Assembly (NCBI RefSeq): GCF_029846175.1
Contig: NZ_JARWAC010000023.1
Location: forward strand, 62,001-126,000
DNA length: 64,000 nt
Origin: Sphaerisporangium sp. TRM90804
Lineage (GTDB): Bacteria > Actinomycetota > Actinomycetes > Streptosporangiales > Streptosporangiaceae
Direction: 5' to 3'
This document shows positions 24,761-34,083 of this stretch, piece after piece; position 1 is the first letter of the stretch; every line of letters begins with the position of its first letter. The notes beneath the pieces were generated by a model. The model did not search any database, was not told the DNA's origin, and worked only from the letters and a program-made list of their open reading frames with translations. The translations under genes and the position numbers were made by a program.

Positions 24761-25191
24761 CCGAAACCTTTCGAGGGGGCTACGACATGGGTCCCCGGCG
24801 GTCACCGCACGCGCGTCGCGGCAGCGCGCCCTGGACGCTCGAGTACGTCAGGACGTCAAAAGCACGTGGGGTATCCATCGGGGACCCGGTGAAGTAACCG
24901 GTCGCCGCCGTGGGCGAACTGCCGCCGACTGCCGACCAGCGATGCGAAAGCGCTTACGCCCTACGAACTGTAGGTCGCCGCCGCCACAAGGGAAATCACC
25001 GCGTTTTTCTCCGCGATGTGACCTGAGGCGCTCGGGGCCGTAACCGCAGGTCACGGAGGTGATGCGAGGTTAACGGCCTCAGGTGCCCGATGAAAGCGCA
25101 TGAAATTTTCGTAACCGGCGGCTCTTCCGGGCGTCTTCCGGCGGGGCCGGCCGCGTCGCCCGCGGGGGCGCGGATCGGTCAGGATGGGGGC
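24761..25191. other. Divergent intergenic region with LacI-type operator
   Basis: About 430 bases without a gene between the AA10 gene and the kinase-like gene. The clearest element is GCGAAAGCGCTTACGC (24944-24959), a dyad centred on AAGCGCTT, of the type bound by LacI/GalR regulators such as CelR/CebR that control cellulase genes. The stretch 25081-25120 is AT-richer than its surroundings (ATGAAAGCGCATGAAATTTT) and may hold a promoter. Confidence 0.5.
24944..24959. promoter_or_regulatory. LacI/GalR-type operator
   Basis: GCGAAAGCGCTTACGC has the central CG and symmetric AAGC/GCTT arms of LacI-family sites. It is located upstream of the AA10-CBM2 gene, where sugar-responsive control of polysaccharide degradation is expected. 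The cognate regulator is not in the window. Confidence 0.5.
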
Positions 25192-25821
25192 GTGGACGTG
25201 CGCCCTGTCTCGCCGTCGGCTCTGGTGGAGGAGCTCGCCGACCGTGTCGCCGCCGTGCCCGGCGGGGGGTGGGCCCGCGTCGCCGTCGACGGCGCGCCCG
25301 CCGCGAGGCCCGGAGAGCTGGCCGACGCGCTGGTGGGCCCGCTGCGGCTGCGGGGGCGCGAGGTGCTGCGGGTGTCGGCGGCCGACTTCCTGCGGCCGGC
25401 GTCGCTGCGGTTCGAGTTCGGGCGCGACGATCCTGACTCCTTCTACGCCGACTGGCTCGACTACGGGGCGCTCGACCGCGAGGTGCTCGGGCCGCTGGAG
25501 CCCGGCGGGCCGGGCAAGGTGCTGCCGGCGCTGTGGGACGCCGTGGCCGACCGGGCGACGCGGGCGCCGTACGTGACGCTGCCCGCGGGCGGGGTGCTGG
25601 TGCTGGACGGGGCACTGCTGCTCGGCCGCTGGCTTCCGTTCGAGCTCACCGTCCACCTGTGGCTCTCGCGCCGCGCGCTGGAGCGCCGCACCCCCGAGGG
25701 CGAGCGGTGGACGCTGCCCGCCTACGCCCGCTACGAGGACGAGGTCGCCCCCGTCGCCCAGGCCGACGTGGTGGTCAAGGTCGACGACCCGCGCCACCCC
25801 GCGGTGATCACACCGGCCTGA
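25192..25821 (+). CDS. Uridine-kinase-like protein with degenerate P-loop
   Basis: A 209-residue protein with the layout of the actinobacterial uridine kinase-like P-loop family: WARVAVDGAPAARPGELADAL at the N-terminus where a Walker A should be, FYADWLDYGALDREVL in the middle, then VLVLDGALLLG resembling Walker B and a lid-like RRALERRTPEGER. The GK[ST] of the P-loop is replaced by ARPGE, so phosphate binding by the normal loop is doubtful. The GTG at 25192 follows AGGATGGGGGC. It may be a non-catalytic relative rather than a kinase. Confidence 0.7.
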   Translation: MDVRPVSPSALVEELADRVAAVPGGGWARVAVDGAPAARPGELADALVGPLRLRGREVLRVSAADFLRPASLRFEFGRDDPDSFYADWLDYGALDREVLGPLEPGGPGKVLPALWDAVADRATRAPYVTLPAGGVLVLDGALLLGRWLPFELTVHLWLSRRALERRTPEGERWTLPAYARYEDEVAPVAQADVVVKVDDPRHPAVITPA

Positions 25822-25941
25822 CCGGGCGCGCCGGTTGGCGGGCACCGTTCCGCCCGGGGGCGCGCCGCCGGGGCATAGAGCGGCGGTTGGGTATGTTTCA
25901 GCAGGTAGAGAGGGCTCACGGGGGACACGGGGGTCTTAGGC

Positions 25942-27804
25942 ATGTGCGGAATCTGCGGATGGGTGGACTTCAGGCTCGATCTTGACGAGGAGGTCGACGC
26001 GCTCCGTGCCATGACGGGGACGATGGCGTGCCGTGGGCCGGACGACGAGGGCATGTGGACGTCCTCGCACGGGGCGCTCGGCCACCGGCGCCTGGCGATC
26101 ATCGACATCGAGGGCGGCCTTCAGCCCATGGTCGCCGAGCACGAGCGCCGGGTCGCCGCCGTCCTGTCCTACAGCGGCGAGGTCTACAACTTCCAGGAGC
26201 TGCGCGAGGAGCTGGCCGCCCACGGCCACCGCTTCCACACCCGCAGCGACACCGAGGTGGTGCTGCGGGCCTACGAGGAGTGGGGCGCCGACCTCGGATC
26301 GCACCTCAACGGCATGTACGCCTTCGCGATCTGGGACGCCGAGGCCGAGCGGATGGTCCTCGTACGCGACCGGCTCGGCATCAAGCCGCTGTACTACTTC
26401 CCCACCCCCGACGGCGTCCTGTTCGGCAGCGAGCCGAAGGCCATCCTGGCCAACCCGCTCGCGCGCGCCCCCGTGGTGGACGCCGAGGGGCTCAGGGAGC
26501 TGCTGGGGTTCGTCAAGACCCCCGAGCACGGGATCTACCAGGGCATGCACGAGGTGCGGCCCGGCGGCGTCGTCCAGATCGACAGGAACGGCGTGTCCAC
26601 CGACCGCTACTGGAAGCTGGAGGCCGAGGAGCACCCCGACGACCTGCCGCAGACCATACGCACCGTACGCGGGCTGCTGGAGGACATCGTCGAGCGCCAG
26701 CTCATCTCCGACGTGCCGCTGTGCACGCTGCTGTCGGGCGGGCTCGACTCCAGCGCGGTCACCGCGCTCGCCGCTCGGGCGCTGCGCGGGCACGGCCAGG
26801 GCGGGCTGCGGTCGTTCTCGGTGGACTTCGTCGGCTACGCCGAGAACTTCAGCCCGGACGAGATGCGCGACACCCCCGACACGCCCTACGTCCACGACCT
26901 CGTGCGGCACCTGGAGGGCCTCGGGGTCGCGCACAAGGACATCGTCCTGGACTCCGTCGACCTCATGGACCCCGGGGTGCGGGCCGCGGTGCTGCGCGCG
27001 CGCGACGTCCCGTTCGGCATGGGCGACATGGACACCTCGCTTTACCTGCTGTTCGCGGCGATCAGGACCCAGTCGACGGTGGCGCTGTCGGGGGAGTCCG
27101 CCGACGAGGTCTTCGGCGGCTACCGGTGGTTCCACGACCCCGAGCCGGTGCACGCCGGCACCTTCCCCTGGCTGGCGGCGCCGGGCAACACCCGCTACAC
27201 CGCGTTGACCGACATCCTGCGCGACGAGGTCGCCGCCGAGCTCGACCTGCCCGCCTACCGCGCCCGCCGCTACCGCCAGGCGCTGGACGAGGTGCCCCGC
27301 CTGCCCGGCGAGAACGGGCTGGAGGCCCGCATGCGGGAGATCTGCTACCTGCACCTCACCCGGTTCGTGCAGATCCTGCTCGACCGGAAGGATCGCATGA
27401 GCATGGCCAGCGGCCTGGAGGTCCGGGTGCCGTTCTGCGACCACCGGCTCGTGCAGTACGTCTTCAACACGCCGTGGTCGATGAAGACGTTCGACGGCCA
27501 CGAGAAGAGCCTGCTGCGGGCGGCCGTGCGCGACGTGCTGCCGAGGTCGGTGGCCGAGCGCCGCAAGAGCCCCTACCCCTCCACCCAGGACCCCGGCTAC
27601 GAGAAGGCCCTGCGCGCCGAGGCGGCCAAGCTGCTCGAACGCGGCGGCGGGCCGGTGGCCCAGCTCGTCGACCTCGGCAAGGTGCGCCGCCTGCTCGACC
27701 TGCCCCAGGAGTCCGCGGGCCACACCGACCACCGCTCGGCCCTGGAGGGCTTCCTGCAGTTCGACTCCTGGCTGGAGACCTACCCGGTGCGCCTCAGCCT
27801 CTGA
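25942..27804 (+). CDS. asnB: Glutamine-hydrolysing asparagine synthase
   Basis: A 620-residue class II glutamine amidotransferase. The N-terminus MCGICGW supplies the catalytic Cys2; the glutaminase domain (to about 200) includes LIVYNGE-like SYSGEVYNFQEL and GIKPLYYF. The synthetase domain holds the ATP pyrophosphatase loop LLSGGLDSSAV (about residue 265) and ALSGESADEVFGGY. It makes asparagine from aspartate, glutamine and ATP. It could alternatively amidate another carboxylate, as AsnB relatives do in cell-wall or antibiotic pathways. It stands alone and converges on murQ. Confidence 0.9.
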   Translation: MCGICGWVDFRLDLDEEVDALRAMTGTMACRGPDDEGMWTSSHGALGHRRLAIIDIEGGLQPMVAEHERRVAAVLSYSGEVYNFQELREELAAHGHRFHTRSDTEVVLRAYEEWGADLGSHLNGMYAFAIWDAEAERMVLVRDRLGIKPLYYFPTPDGVLFGSEPKAILANPLARAPVVDAEGLRELLGFVKTPEHGIYQGMHEVRPGGVVQIDRNGVSTDRYWKLEAEEHPDDLPQTIRTVRGLLEDIVERQLISDVPLCTLLSGGLDSSAVTALAARALRGHGQGGLRSFSVDFVGYAENFSPDEMRDTPDTPYVHDLVRHLEGLGVAHKDIVLDSVDLMDPGVRAAVLRARDVPFGMGDMDTSLYLLFAAIRTQSTVALSGESADEVFGGYRWFHDPEPVHAGTFPWLAAPGNTRYTALTDILRDEVAAELDLPAYRARRYRQALDEVPRLPGENGLEARMREICYLHLTRFVQILLDRKDRMSMASGLEVRVPFCDHRLVQYVFNTPWSMKTFDGHEKSLLRAAVRDVLPRSVAERRKSPYPSTQDPGYEKALRAEAAKLLERGGGPVAQLVDLGKVRRLLDLPQESAGHTDHRSALEGFLQFDSWLETYPVRLSL

Positions 27805-27939
27805 CGGCCGTCACACCCGGTCGCCGCGCCCGGCCGCCACGCCGGGCGGCCGCGCGGCGTACCGGGGTCTCGGCGTACCGGGGTCCCGAGGGCCGTGCGA
27901 TGGTCAAGGGCTGGACGACCGTCCGTCAGGCCCCGTCCG

Positions 27940-28848
27940 TCAGGCCCCGGCCGCCAGCGCGGCGTCCAGGCGGTCTCCGCAGGCGGCGAGCAGGATCCGC
28001 GCCGCGCGCGCGTCCAGCTCGCGCTCGATCATGACGACGGCCGTCTTGACCTCGTTGCCCGCCGCCTCCAGCGTGCGGCGCGCGACGCCGGTGTCCGACC
28101 CGGTGATGTCCGCGACGATCCGGGCCGCCCGGTCCACGAGTTTGGCGTTGCCGGCCGACACCTCGATCATGTGGTTGCCGAAGGTGCGCCCGCACCTGAT
28201 CATCGAGATCGTCGAGATCATGTTGAGCACCAGCTTCTGCGCCGTGCCCGCCTTGAGCCGGGTGGACCCCGTGAGCACCTCCGGCCCGACGACGACCTCG
28301 ATCGGGTGGTCGGCGGCCTGCGACAGCGGCATGCCCCTGTTGCACGCCAGCCCCACCGTCACCGCGCCCAGCCGGCGCGCCTCGGCCACGGCGGCGACCA
28401 CGAACGGCGCCCGCCCGCTGGCGGAGATCCCCACCACCGCGTCACCCGGCCGCGTCCCCGCCGCCCTGATCGCGGCGGCCCCGGCCTCGGCGTCGTCCTC
28501 CGCGCCCTCGACGGAACGCGTCAGCGCCGCCGGGCCGCCGGCGATGATGCCGCGCACCAGGTCGGGGTCGGTCCCGAAGGTCGGCGGGCACTCCGAGGCG
28601 TCCAGGACCGCCAGCCGCCCCGACGTCCCGGCCCCCACGTAGAACAGCCGCCCGCCGTCCCGCATGCGTGCGGCGATCGCGTCGATGGCCGCCGAGATCT
28701 CCGGCACCGCCCGTCCCACCGCGCCCGGCACCGTGGCGTCCGCCGCGTTCATCAGGCGCGCGATCTCGTCGGTCGGCAGCCGGTCGATCTGCCGGGAGCG
28801 CGGGTCGCTCTGCTCGGTCGTCGCCAGGGCCGTGAGTGGAAGAGTCAT
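27940..28848 (-). CDS. murQ: N-acetylmuramic acid 6-phosphate etherase MurQ
   Basis: A 302-residue SIS-domain lyase that splits D-lactate from MurNAc-6-phosphate to give GlcNAc-6-phosphate in cell-wall recycling. Family landmarks: RSRQIDRLPTDEIARLMNAAD, LFYVGAGTSGRLAVLDASECPPTF (sugar-phosphate loop), VVGISASGRAPFV and the C-terminal GNHMIEVSAGNAKLVDRAARI. It is on the same strand as, and 219 bases downstream of, the double-GNAT gene that ends the oligopeptide transporter operon. An ATACTTCGAAAGAT dyad lies just upstream of its start (28858-28871). Confidence 0.95.
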   Translation of the reverse strand: MTLPLTALATTEQSDPRSRQIDRLPTDEIARLMNAADATVPGAVGRAVPEISAAIDAIAARMRDGGRLFYVGAGTSGRLAVLDASECPPTFGTDPDLVRGIIAGGPAALTRSVEGAEDDAEAGAAAIRAAGTRPGDAVVGISASGRAPFVVAAVAEARRLGAVTVGLACNRGMPLSQAADHPIEVVVGPEVLTGSTRLKAGTAQKLVLNMISTISMIRCGRTFGNHMIEVSAGNAKLVDRAARIVADITGSDTGVARRTLEAAGNEVKTAVVMIERELDARAARILLAACGDRLDAALAAGA

Positions 28849-29067
28849 GACACCTCATACTTCGAAAGATGATCGGGTCGGGCCTCGCGGTCGTCCCGGC
28901 ACCGGAAGGGGACGCCGGAGTCGGGCGCGGGGGTGGCTTCGGGCACGCCACTCGTCGCACCGTCGTGGTGCTGGTCTCGTTCCGGCGCCGTCACGCCGCC
29001 TCCGGACGGCGTGCGGGGCGCCGTCCCGCGGCGGCCGGGCCGCCGGACGTCTCCGGGTGGTCGCATG

Positions 29068-30018
29068 TCAGGTCAGGGCCCGCCGGTACAGCCAGAAGAC
29101 CCGCTGAACCCGGGCCCCGGCCGCCCGGGCGTAGAACCGGATCGGGCCCACCCAGGCGATCTGGGTGCTGCGCTGGCCGGCCGCAGCCTGGTCGCGAAGG
29201 CACTGGCGCAGCAGCACCCGGCCCACCCCCAGCCCCCGGGCCTCCTCGGCGGTGCCCATCGGGCCGAACCACGACGGGCGCACGCCCCAGGCGGCGAAGC
29301 CCAGGATCCGGCCGTCCCTGACGGCGTAGTGGCATCCCTGCGCGTGTTCGGCCTCCCACGCCCAGGAGTCGTTCCACTCGCGCCTGGCGAACGCGGCGAC
29401 CTCCTCGCGCCCGCCCCGGGGGGCGGTGTGCACGGTGACGCCCACGGCGGCCAGGCGGGCCAGGTCGCCGGGGTCGGGCGGCACCACCCGGGGCAGGTCG
29501 GCCGTCATGTTCCAGGCGGTGCGGTACCGCTCGTAACCCTGGCTCTCGGCCAGGCAGACGGCCGGGGTGTAGCGCACGTCGACGCCGGGCCAGGCGTAAC
29601 AGGGCGGGTTGCCGGCGATGCGGGCCTCGCGGGCGCCCCGCTCGCGCAGCCACGCCTCGGCGGCCGTGAGCAGCGCGCGGCCGGTGCCCCGCCCCTGGGC
29701 CGAGGGATGCACCGCGATCAGGTCCACGTGACCCACGCCCTCGGCGGCCATCGAGGCGAACACCACGCCGCTCAGGGCGGGGGTCACCAGGGCGGTCCAC
29801 TCGCGTCCGGGCGGCGGGCCGGTCAGGTGGGTGACCACCCGGGCCGCGTCGGCGGCGTCGAAGGTGAGCGCGGCCGCCGCGACCCGGCCGGCCGCGTCCA
29901 GCTCGGCGGGCGACGCCGGGCGGATCGCGCCGGCACGGGCGGCGCCCGAGCCCGCGTTCCCCCCGCCGCCGGGCCGCGTGCCCGCCGGGCGGATGTCGCC
30001 GGGTCCGGTGTCGGTCAC
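29068..30018 (-). CDS. Double-GNAT N-acetyltransferase in oligopeptide transporter operon
   Basis: A 316-residue protein with two GNAT domains. The first carries the acetyl-CoA loop HPSAQGRGTGRAL (about residue 125) and the second GTAEEARGLGVGRVLL (about 265). It resembles mycothiol synthase only in having two domains; the sequence does not match MshD. Its GTG overlaps the stop of the upstream ATPase gene by four bases (GTGA), so it is translated with the transporter and probably acetylates an imported or related amino compound. Substrate unknown. Confidence 0.82.
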   Translation of the reverse strand: MTDTGPGDIRPAGTRPGGGGNAGSGAARAGAIRPASPAELDAAGRVAAAALTFDAADAARVVTHLTGPPPGREWTALVTPALSGVVFASMAAEGVGHVDLIAVHPSAQGRGTGRALLTAAEAWLRERGAREARIAGNPPCYAWPGVDVRYTPAVCLAESQGYERYRTAWNMTADLPRVVPPDPGDLARLAAVGVTVHTAPRGGREEVAAFARREWNDSWAWEAEHAQGCHYAVRDGRILGFAAWGVRPSWFGPMGTAEEARGLGVGRVLLRQCLRDQAAAGQRSTQIAWVGPIRFYARAAGARVQRVFWLYRRALT

Positions 30019-31022
30019 GCGACCGCCTCGACGGGGATGACGCCCCGGGGCCGGGGGTGGTAGCACGCGTGCTCGTGGGAGACGTCCAGCCCATGGACGA
30101 GCGACGGGCGCTCGCCGTCGCAGCGGTCGGTGCGGAACGGGCACCGGCGGGCGAACAGGCAGCCGGAGTCGCCCTGCCGCTCGTCGAGGGCCTCGGTCGG
30201 GACCACCCGCTCCTCGCCCGGCCGCTCCAGCCCGTGCAGCACGGGGGTCGCCGACAGCAGCGACTGCGTGTACGGGTGGACGGGTGCGGAGATCACCGTC
30301 TCCGTGGGCCCCCGCTCCACCACCTGGCCCCGGTACAGGACGTACAGCTCGCTGTCGTCCCCGATGTACCGGGCCGTGGCGATGTCGTGGGTGATGAACA
30401 GCAGGCCGATGTCGAGCCGCTCCCGGAGGTCCCTCAGCAGGGCCAGGATGCTCAGCCGCATCGACACGTCGATCATGGACACCGACTCGTCGGCGACCAG
30501 CATCTCCGGGTCCACGGTCAGCGCGCGGGCGATGACCACCCGCTGGCGCATGCCGCCCGAGAGCTGGTGCGGGTAGCGCCCGAGGACGTAGCCGGGGTCG
30601 ATGCCCACCAGCGACAGCAGCTCCTCGGCGCGGTCGTCCACCCACGAGCCTGGGCGTTTCGTGTGCCGCGCCCGCAGCTCCAGCGGCGCGGTGAGCGTCT
30701 GCTGGATGGTCCGCGTCGGGTTGAGGGCCGAGTACGGGTCCTGGTGGATGAGCTGGATCCTGCGGAAGAACGGCTGCCGCCGCTTGGGCGACAGCGGCGA
30801 CATGGGGGTGCCGTCGATGACGATCTCGCCGGAGTCGTAGGTCTCCAGGCCCGCGACGATGCGGCCGAGGGTCGTCTTGCCGCACCCGGACTCGCCGATG
30901 AACGACACGGCCCCGCCCCGGGGGACGGCGAAGTCGATGCCGCGCAGCGCGGGGACGTCGCGGCCGGCGAGCATGCCGCCCCGCTGCCGGTAGGTCTTGG
31001 TGACGCCGGTACCGGTGATCAC
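30015..31022 (-). CDS. Oligopeptide ABC transporter ATP-binding protein (OppF-type)
   Basis: A 335-residue ATPase. Walker A GESGCGKTT (about residues 43-51), signature LSGGMRQRVVIARAL and Walker B MLVADESVSMIDV are present. The C-terminal oligopeptide/dipeptide region contains CLFARRCPFRTDRCDG, the Cys cluster that binds an iron-sulfur centre in DppD-type subunits. The usual DEPTS after Walker B reads DESVS, so the ATPase site is slightly variant. The GTG at 31022 follows GGGAGGAGCTCAC and overlaps the preceding gene's stop by four bases. Confidence 0.88.
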   Translation of the reverse strand: MITGTGVTKTYRQRGGMLAGRDVPALRGIDFAVPRGGAVSFIGESGCGKTTLGRIVAGLETYDSGEIVIDGTPMSPLSPKRRQPFFRRIQLIHQDPYSALNPTRTIQQTLTAPLELRARHTKRPGSWVDDRAEELLSLVGIDPGYVLGRYPHQLSGGMRQRVVIARALTVDPEMLVADESVSMIDVSMRLSILALLRDLRERLDIGLLFITHDIATARYIGDDSELYVLYRGQVVERGPTETVISAPVHPYTQSLLSATPVLHGLERPGEERVVPTEALDERQGDSGCLFARRCPFRTDRCDGERPSLVHGLDVSHEHACYHPRPRGVIPVEAVA

Positions 31023-32137
31023 GTGAGCTCCTCCCGTCCTGTCCGATGGTTCGCCGTATCGAGGCGGTGCGGCCCGTACCCGGCCGTCTCCGCCCGGTCG
31101 TGGGCCTGCTCGACCGCGTGGCAGGCGACGGTCCGCTCGCCGTGGGTCACCCGGGGCGGGTCCACCGTCTCGCAGACCGCCATCCGCTCCGGGCAACGCT
31201 CGCGGAACACGCACCCGCCCACCGGCAGGGTGCCGAGCGTCGGCGGCCGTCCGGGCAGGGCCCGAGCCTCCGACGGGTCGCCCGACAGGCGGGGGATCGC
31301 CCGGATCAGCCCCTGGGTGTAGGGATGGGACGGCGCGCCGAGCACCCGCATCGTCGGCCCGTGCTCCACCACCCGCCCGCCGTACATCACGGCGAGGTGG
31401 TCGGTGACCTCGGCGGCCACGCCGATGTCGTGGGTGACCATCAGCGTCGTCAGGCCGCGCTCCTGGTGCACCTCGCGGACGATGCGCAGGATCGTCGACT
31501 GCGTGATCATGTCGAGGGCCGTCGTGGGCTCGTCCAGGATGACCAGATGCGCGTTGAGCACCAGCGCCAGCATGATCCCGACGCGCTGGCGCATCCCCCC
31601 GGAGAGCTGGTGCTGGTGGGAGTCCAGCACCCGGCCGCCGTCCAGGCCCATGCGCTCCAGCAGGGCGCGGGCCTCGCGCAGCAGCGCGCGCGGGTCGGCC
31701 ACGCCGTGGGAGCGGCCGAGGTCCAGCACCTGCTTGCCGACCGTCTTGAGCGGGTTGAGGGAGTTCTGCGCCGCTTGGAAGACGTACCCCAGGTGCCGCC
31801 CGCGCGCCCGGCGCAGCTCCTCGCCGGCGAGCCCGACGACGTCGCCGAGCCCGTCGATCTCCACGCTGCCGCTCGCGATGCGCCCGGGGGGCTGGACGGC
31901 GTTCAGCAGCGACAACGCCAGCGTCGACTTGCCCGAGCCGGACTCGCCGACGATGCCGGTGATGGTGCCCGGCTCGATGGTGAGGCTGACGCCGCCCAGC
32001 GCGGGAAGCTCGCCGAGCGGCGTCCGGTAGACGACGGTGAGGTCGCGCACGCGTACGCCCGGCGCCCGCGCGAGGGTCGCCGTGGAGGCGTCGTCGCCGT
32101 ATCCCTTGAGGTCGATGGTCACGGTGTCAGTCCTCAC
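31019..32137 (-). CDS. Oligopeptide ABC transporter ATP-binding protein (OppD-type)
   Basis: A 372-residue ATPase. Walker A GESGSGKSTLALSL (about residue 64), YVFQAAQNSLNPL as Q-loop, LSGGMRQRVGIMLAL signature and Walker B HLVILDEPTTALDM are intact. The C-terminal Cys motif CVFRERCPERMAVCE matches the oligopeptide subfamily. It pairs with the adjacent OppF-type protein. The GTG at 32137 overlaps the permease stop by 11 bases; GTG at 32122 is an alternative start. Confidence 0.88.
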   Translation of the reverse strand: MRTDTVTIDLKGYGDDASTATLARAPGVRVRDLTVVYRTPLGELPALGGVSLTIEPGTITGIVGESGSGKSTLALSLLNAVQPPGRIASGSVEIDGLGDVVGLAGEELRRARGRHLGYVFQAAQNSLNPLKTVGKQVLDLGRSHGVADPRALLREARALLERMGLDGGRVLDSHQHQLSGGMRQRVGIMLALVLNAHLVILDEPTTALDMITQSTILRIVREVHQERGLTTLMVTHDIGVAAEVTDHLAVMYGGRVVEHGPTMRVLGAPSHPYTQGLIRAIPRLSGDPSEARALPGRPPTLGTLPVGGCVFRERCPERMAVCETVDPPRVTHGERTVACHAVEQAHDRAETAGYGPHRLDTANHRTGREELT

Positions 32138-33044
32138 GCAGCCGGGGGTTGAAGATCTCGTCCATCGCGTCGACGACGAGCACGATGCCCAGGGTGAGCA
32201 GCAGGATGGCCAGCAGCGGCGCCAGCAGGTACGGCAGCGCGGCCGGGGTGGTGAGCGCGCCGCCGCCGAAGACGGCGAGGTTGAGCATCACCCCCCAGTT
32301 GTTGGACTCGAACGGCAGCACCCCGAGGAAGAACAGCCCCACCTGGGCGTAGATCGCGCCGGTCACCGCGATCAGCACGTTCATCGCGATGTACGGCGCC
32401 ATGCTGGGCAGCAGCTCGCGCCCGACGATGTGCGTGGACGACAGCCCGAGCCCCCGGGCGGCCTCCACGAAGCCGCGCTCGCGCAGCGACAGCGTCTGCG
32501 ACCGCACGGCCCGCGCCACGCCGCCCCAGCCGAGCAGGCCGAGCACCAGGCCCATCTCCAGCGGGGACTCGAACTTCCACACCGTCGAGAGCACCAGCAG
32601 CAGCGGCAGGCCCGGGATGGTGAGCTGCAGGTCGGTGATCCGCATGAGCACGGTGTCCCAGCGCCCGCGGTGCAGGCCGGCCAGCAGCCCGAGCGTCGTG
32701 CCGAGCGCGACCGTGATGATCGCGGTCGCCAGGCCGGTGAGGATGACGTACCGCGCCCCGGTGACCACGAGGGCGAGCACGTCGGTGCCCTCGAAGTCGG
32801 TGCCGAAGGGGTGCGCCAGGCTCGGCGCCGCGTACAGCGCGTTGTCGTCACGCGGCAGGTTGGCGGGGTAGAGCAGCGGCCCGACCGTCGCCATGGCCGC
32901 GAACAGGGCCAGGATGGCGACCCCCACGACGCGGCCGCGCTTGCGGCGCAGCACGCGCCCGACCCCGCGCCAGAAGGCGCGCCGCGGGGACACGCGGCCG
33001 CCGCGCTCGTCCCTGCGCCCCGGCAGGCTGATGGTCAGCGTCAC
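32127..33044 (-). CDS. Oligopeptide ABC transporter permease (OppC-type)
   Basis: A 305-residue permease with six predicted membrane segments and an N-terminal cytoplasmic extension (RRAFWRGVGRVLRRKRGRVV). The periplasmic part HPFGTDFEGTDVLA and the cytoplasmic EAA loop EAARGLGLSSTHIVGRELLP (about residue 190) are typical of DppC/OppC. The GTG at 33044 overlaps the OppB stop by four bases. It forms the pore with OppB. Confidence 0.9.
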   Translation of the reverse strand: MTLTISLPGRRDERGGRVSPRRAFWRGVGRVLRRKRGRVVGVAILALFAAMATVGPLLYPANLPRDDNALYAAPSLAHPFGTDFEGTDVLALVVTGARYVILTGLATAIITVALGTTLGLLAGLHRGRWDTVLMRITDLQLTIPGLPLLLVLSTVWKFESPLEMGLVLGLLGWGGVARAVRSQTLSLRERGFVEAARGLGLSSTHIVGRELLPSMAPYIAMNVLIAVTGAIYAQVGLFFLGVLPFESNNWGVMLNLAVFGGGALTTPAALPYLLAPLLAILLLTLGIVLVVDAMDEIFNPRLRED

Positions 33045-34078
33045 GCGGCGCCTCCCGTCCGCACCCGCGGGTCGATCACGGCGTACAGCAGGTCGGCCGC
33101 GATGTTGGCCACGATGATCGCGATCGTCGTCACCAGGAAGGTGCCGCCCATCAGCGCGTAGTCGCGGGTGCCGATGCTGTTGACGAGCAGCAGCCCCAGC
33201 CCGGGATAGTTGAAGATCCGCTCGATGAAGATCGCCCCTCCGAACAGCATGCCCAGCGACAGGGCCAGGATCGTGAACAGCGGCAGGATCGCGTTGCGCG
33301 CCACGTACCGGAACAGCAGGCCGCGCGACATGCCGCGCAGCTCGGCGGCGAGGATGAAGTCGTCGCCCAGCACGGTGGCCACGCTCGACTTCATCGCCAG
33401 CACCCAGCCGCCGTAGCTGGCCAGCGCGTACGTCAGCACCGGCAGCGTGGCGTGGTGGACCAGCGAGGCGAGGTACCCGGCGTTGAAGCCGGGGACGAAC
33501 TCGACGTCGACCGGGCCGCCGGCGGGGAAGATCGGCCACAGCGTCGCGAAGATCGCCATCATCAGCAGCCCGGTGACGTACTGCGGCACGCCGTGCAGCA
33601 GCGAGCCGGAGATCGACAGCACGTCGCCGAGCCGGCCCGAGCGCTTGATGCCGGCGTAGACCCCGAGCGTGACGCCGAGCAGGAAGCTCAGCAGCGTGCC
33701 CGCGAGCACCGGCAGCACCGTCCACTGGGCGGCGGCGCCGATCAGCGTCGTGACCTCGGTGCCAGGCGTGCTCAGCGACTGCCCGAGGTCGCCGTGCAGC
33801 AGCGCCGTGATGTACCCGGTGTACTGGTCCCACAGGCTGCCCGTGGGCATGAACCCGTACAACGCGGCCGTCATGCGCTGGGCCTCGTCCGGCGCCATGC
33901 CGCGCTGGATCAGCGTCTCGTACTGCCCCAGGACGGGGTTGCCGGGGATGTTCCTGATGATCACGAAGCTGACCGTGGTGACGGCCCAGATCATGGCCAG
34001 CCCGCGGGCCAGGTGGCCGGCGAACAGGCGGGTGACCGTGCGCGCCCGGGTGCCGCCCCGGGCAGGGAGTAGTCTCAT
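33041..34078 (-). CDS. Oligopeptide ABC transporter permease (OppB-type)
   Basis: A 345-residue permease with an N-terminal membrane anchor and five further segments. Typical features: FVIIRNIPGNPV after the first segment and the EAA-type loop LAAELRGMSRGLLFRYVARNAILP (about residues 240-263, quoted in part), ending DPRVRTGG. Its ATG at 34078 starts five bases after the stop of the binding-protein gene, with GAGGCG as ribosome site. It is the second gene of the transporter operon. Confidence 0.9.
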   Translation of the reverse strand: MRLLPARGGTRARTVTRLFAGHLARGLAMIWAVTTVSFVIIRNIPGNPVLGQYETLIQRGMAPDEAQRMTAALYGFMPTGSLWDQYTGYITALLHGDLGQSLSTPGTEVTTLIGAAAQWTVLPVLAGTLLSFLLGVTLGVYAGIKRSGRLGDVLSISGSLLHGVPQYVTGLLMMAIFATLWPIFPAGGPVDVEFVPGFNAGYLASLVHHATLPVLTYALASYGGWVLAMKSSVATVLGDDFILAAELRGMSRGLLFRYVARNAILPLFTILALSLGMLFGGAIFIERIFNYPGLGLLLVNSIGTRDYALMGGTFLVTTIAIIVANIAADLLYAVIDPRVRTGGAA

Positions 34079-34083
34079 CGCCT

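Noticed and set aside
29068-30018. Mycothiol synthase MshD
   Set aside because: Two GNAT domains and similar length, but the sequence lacks the MshD motifs I know (for example the HTKVH region) and the gene sits in a transporter operon.
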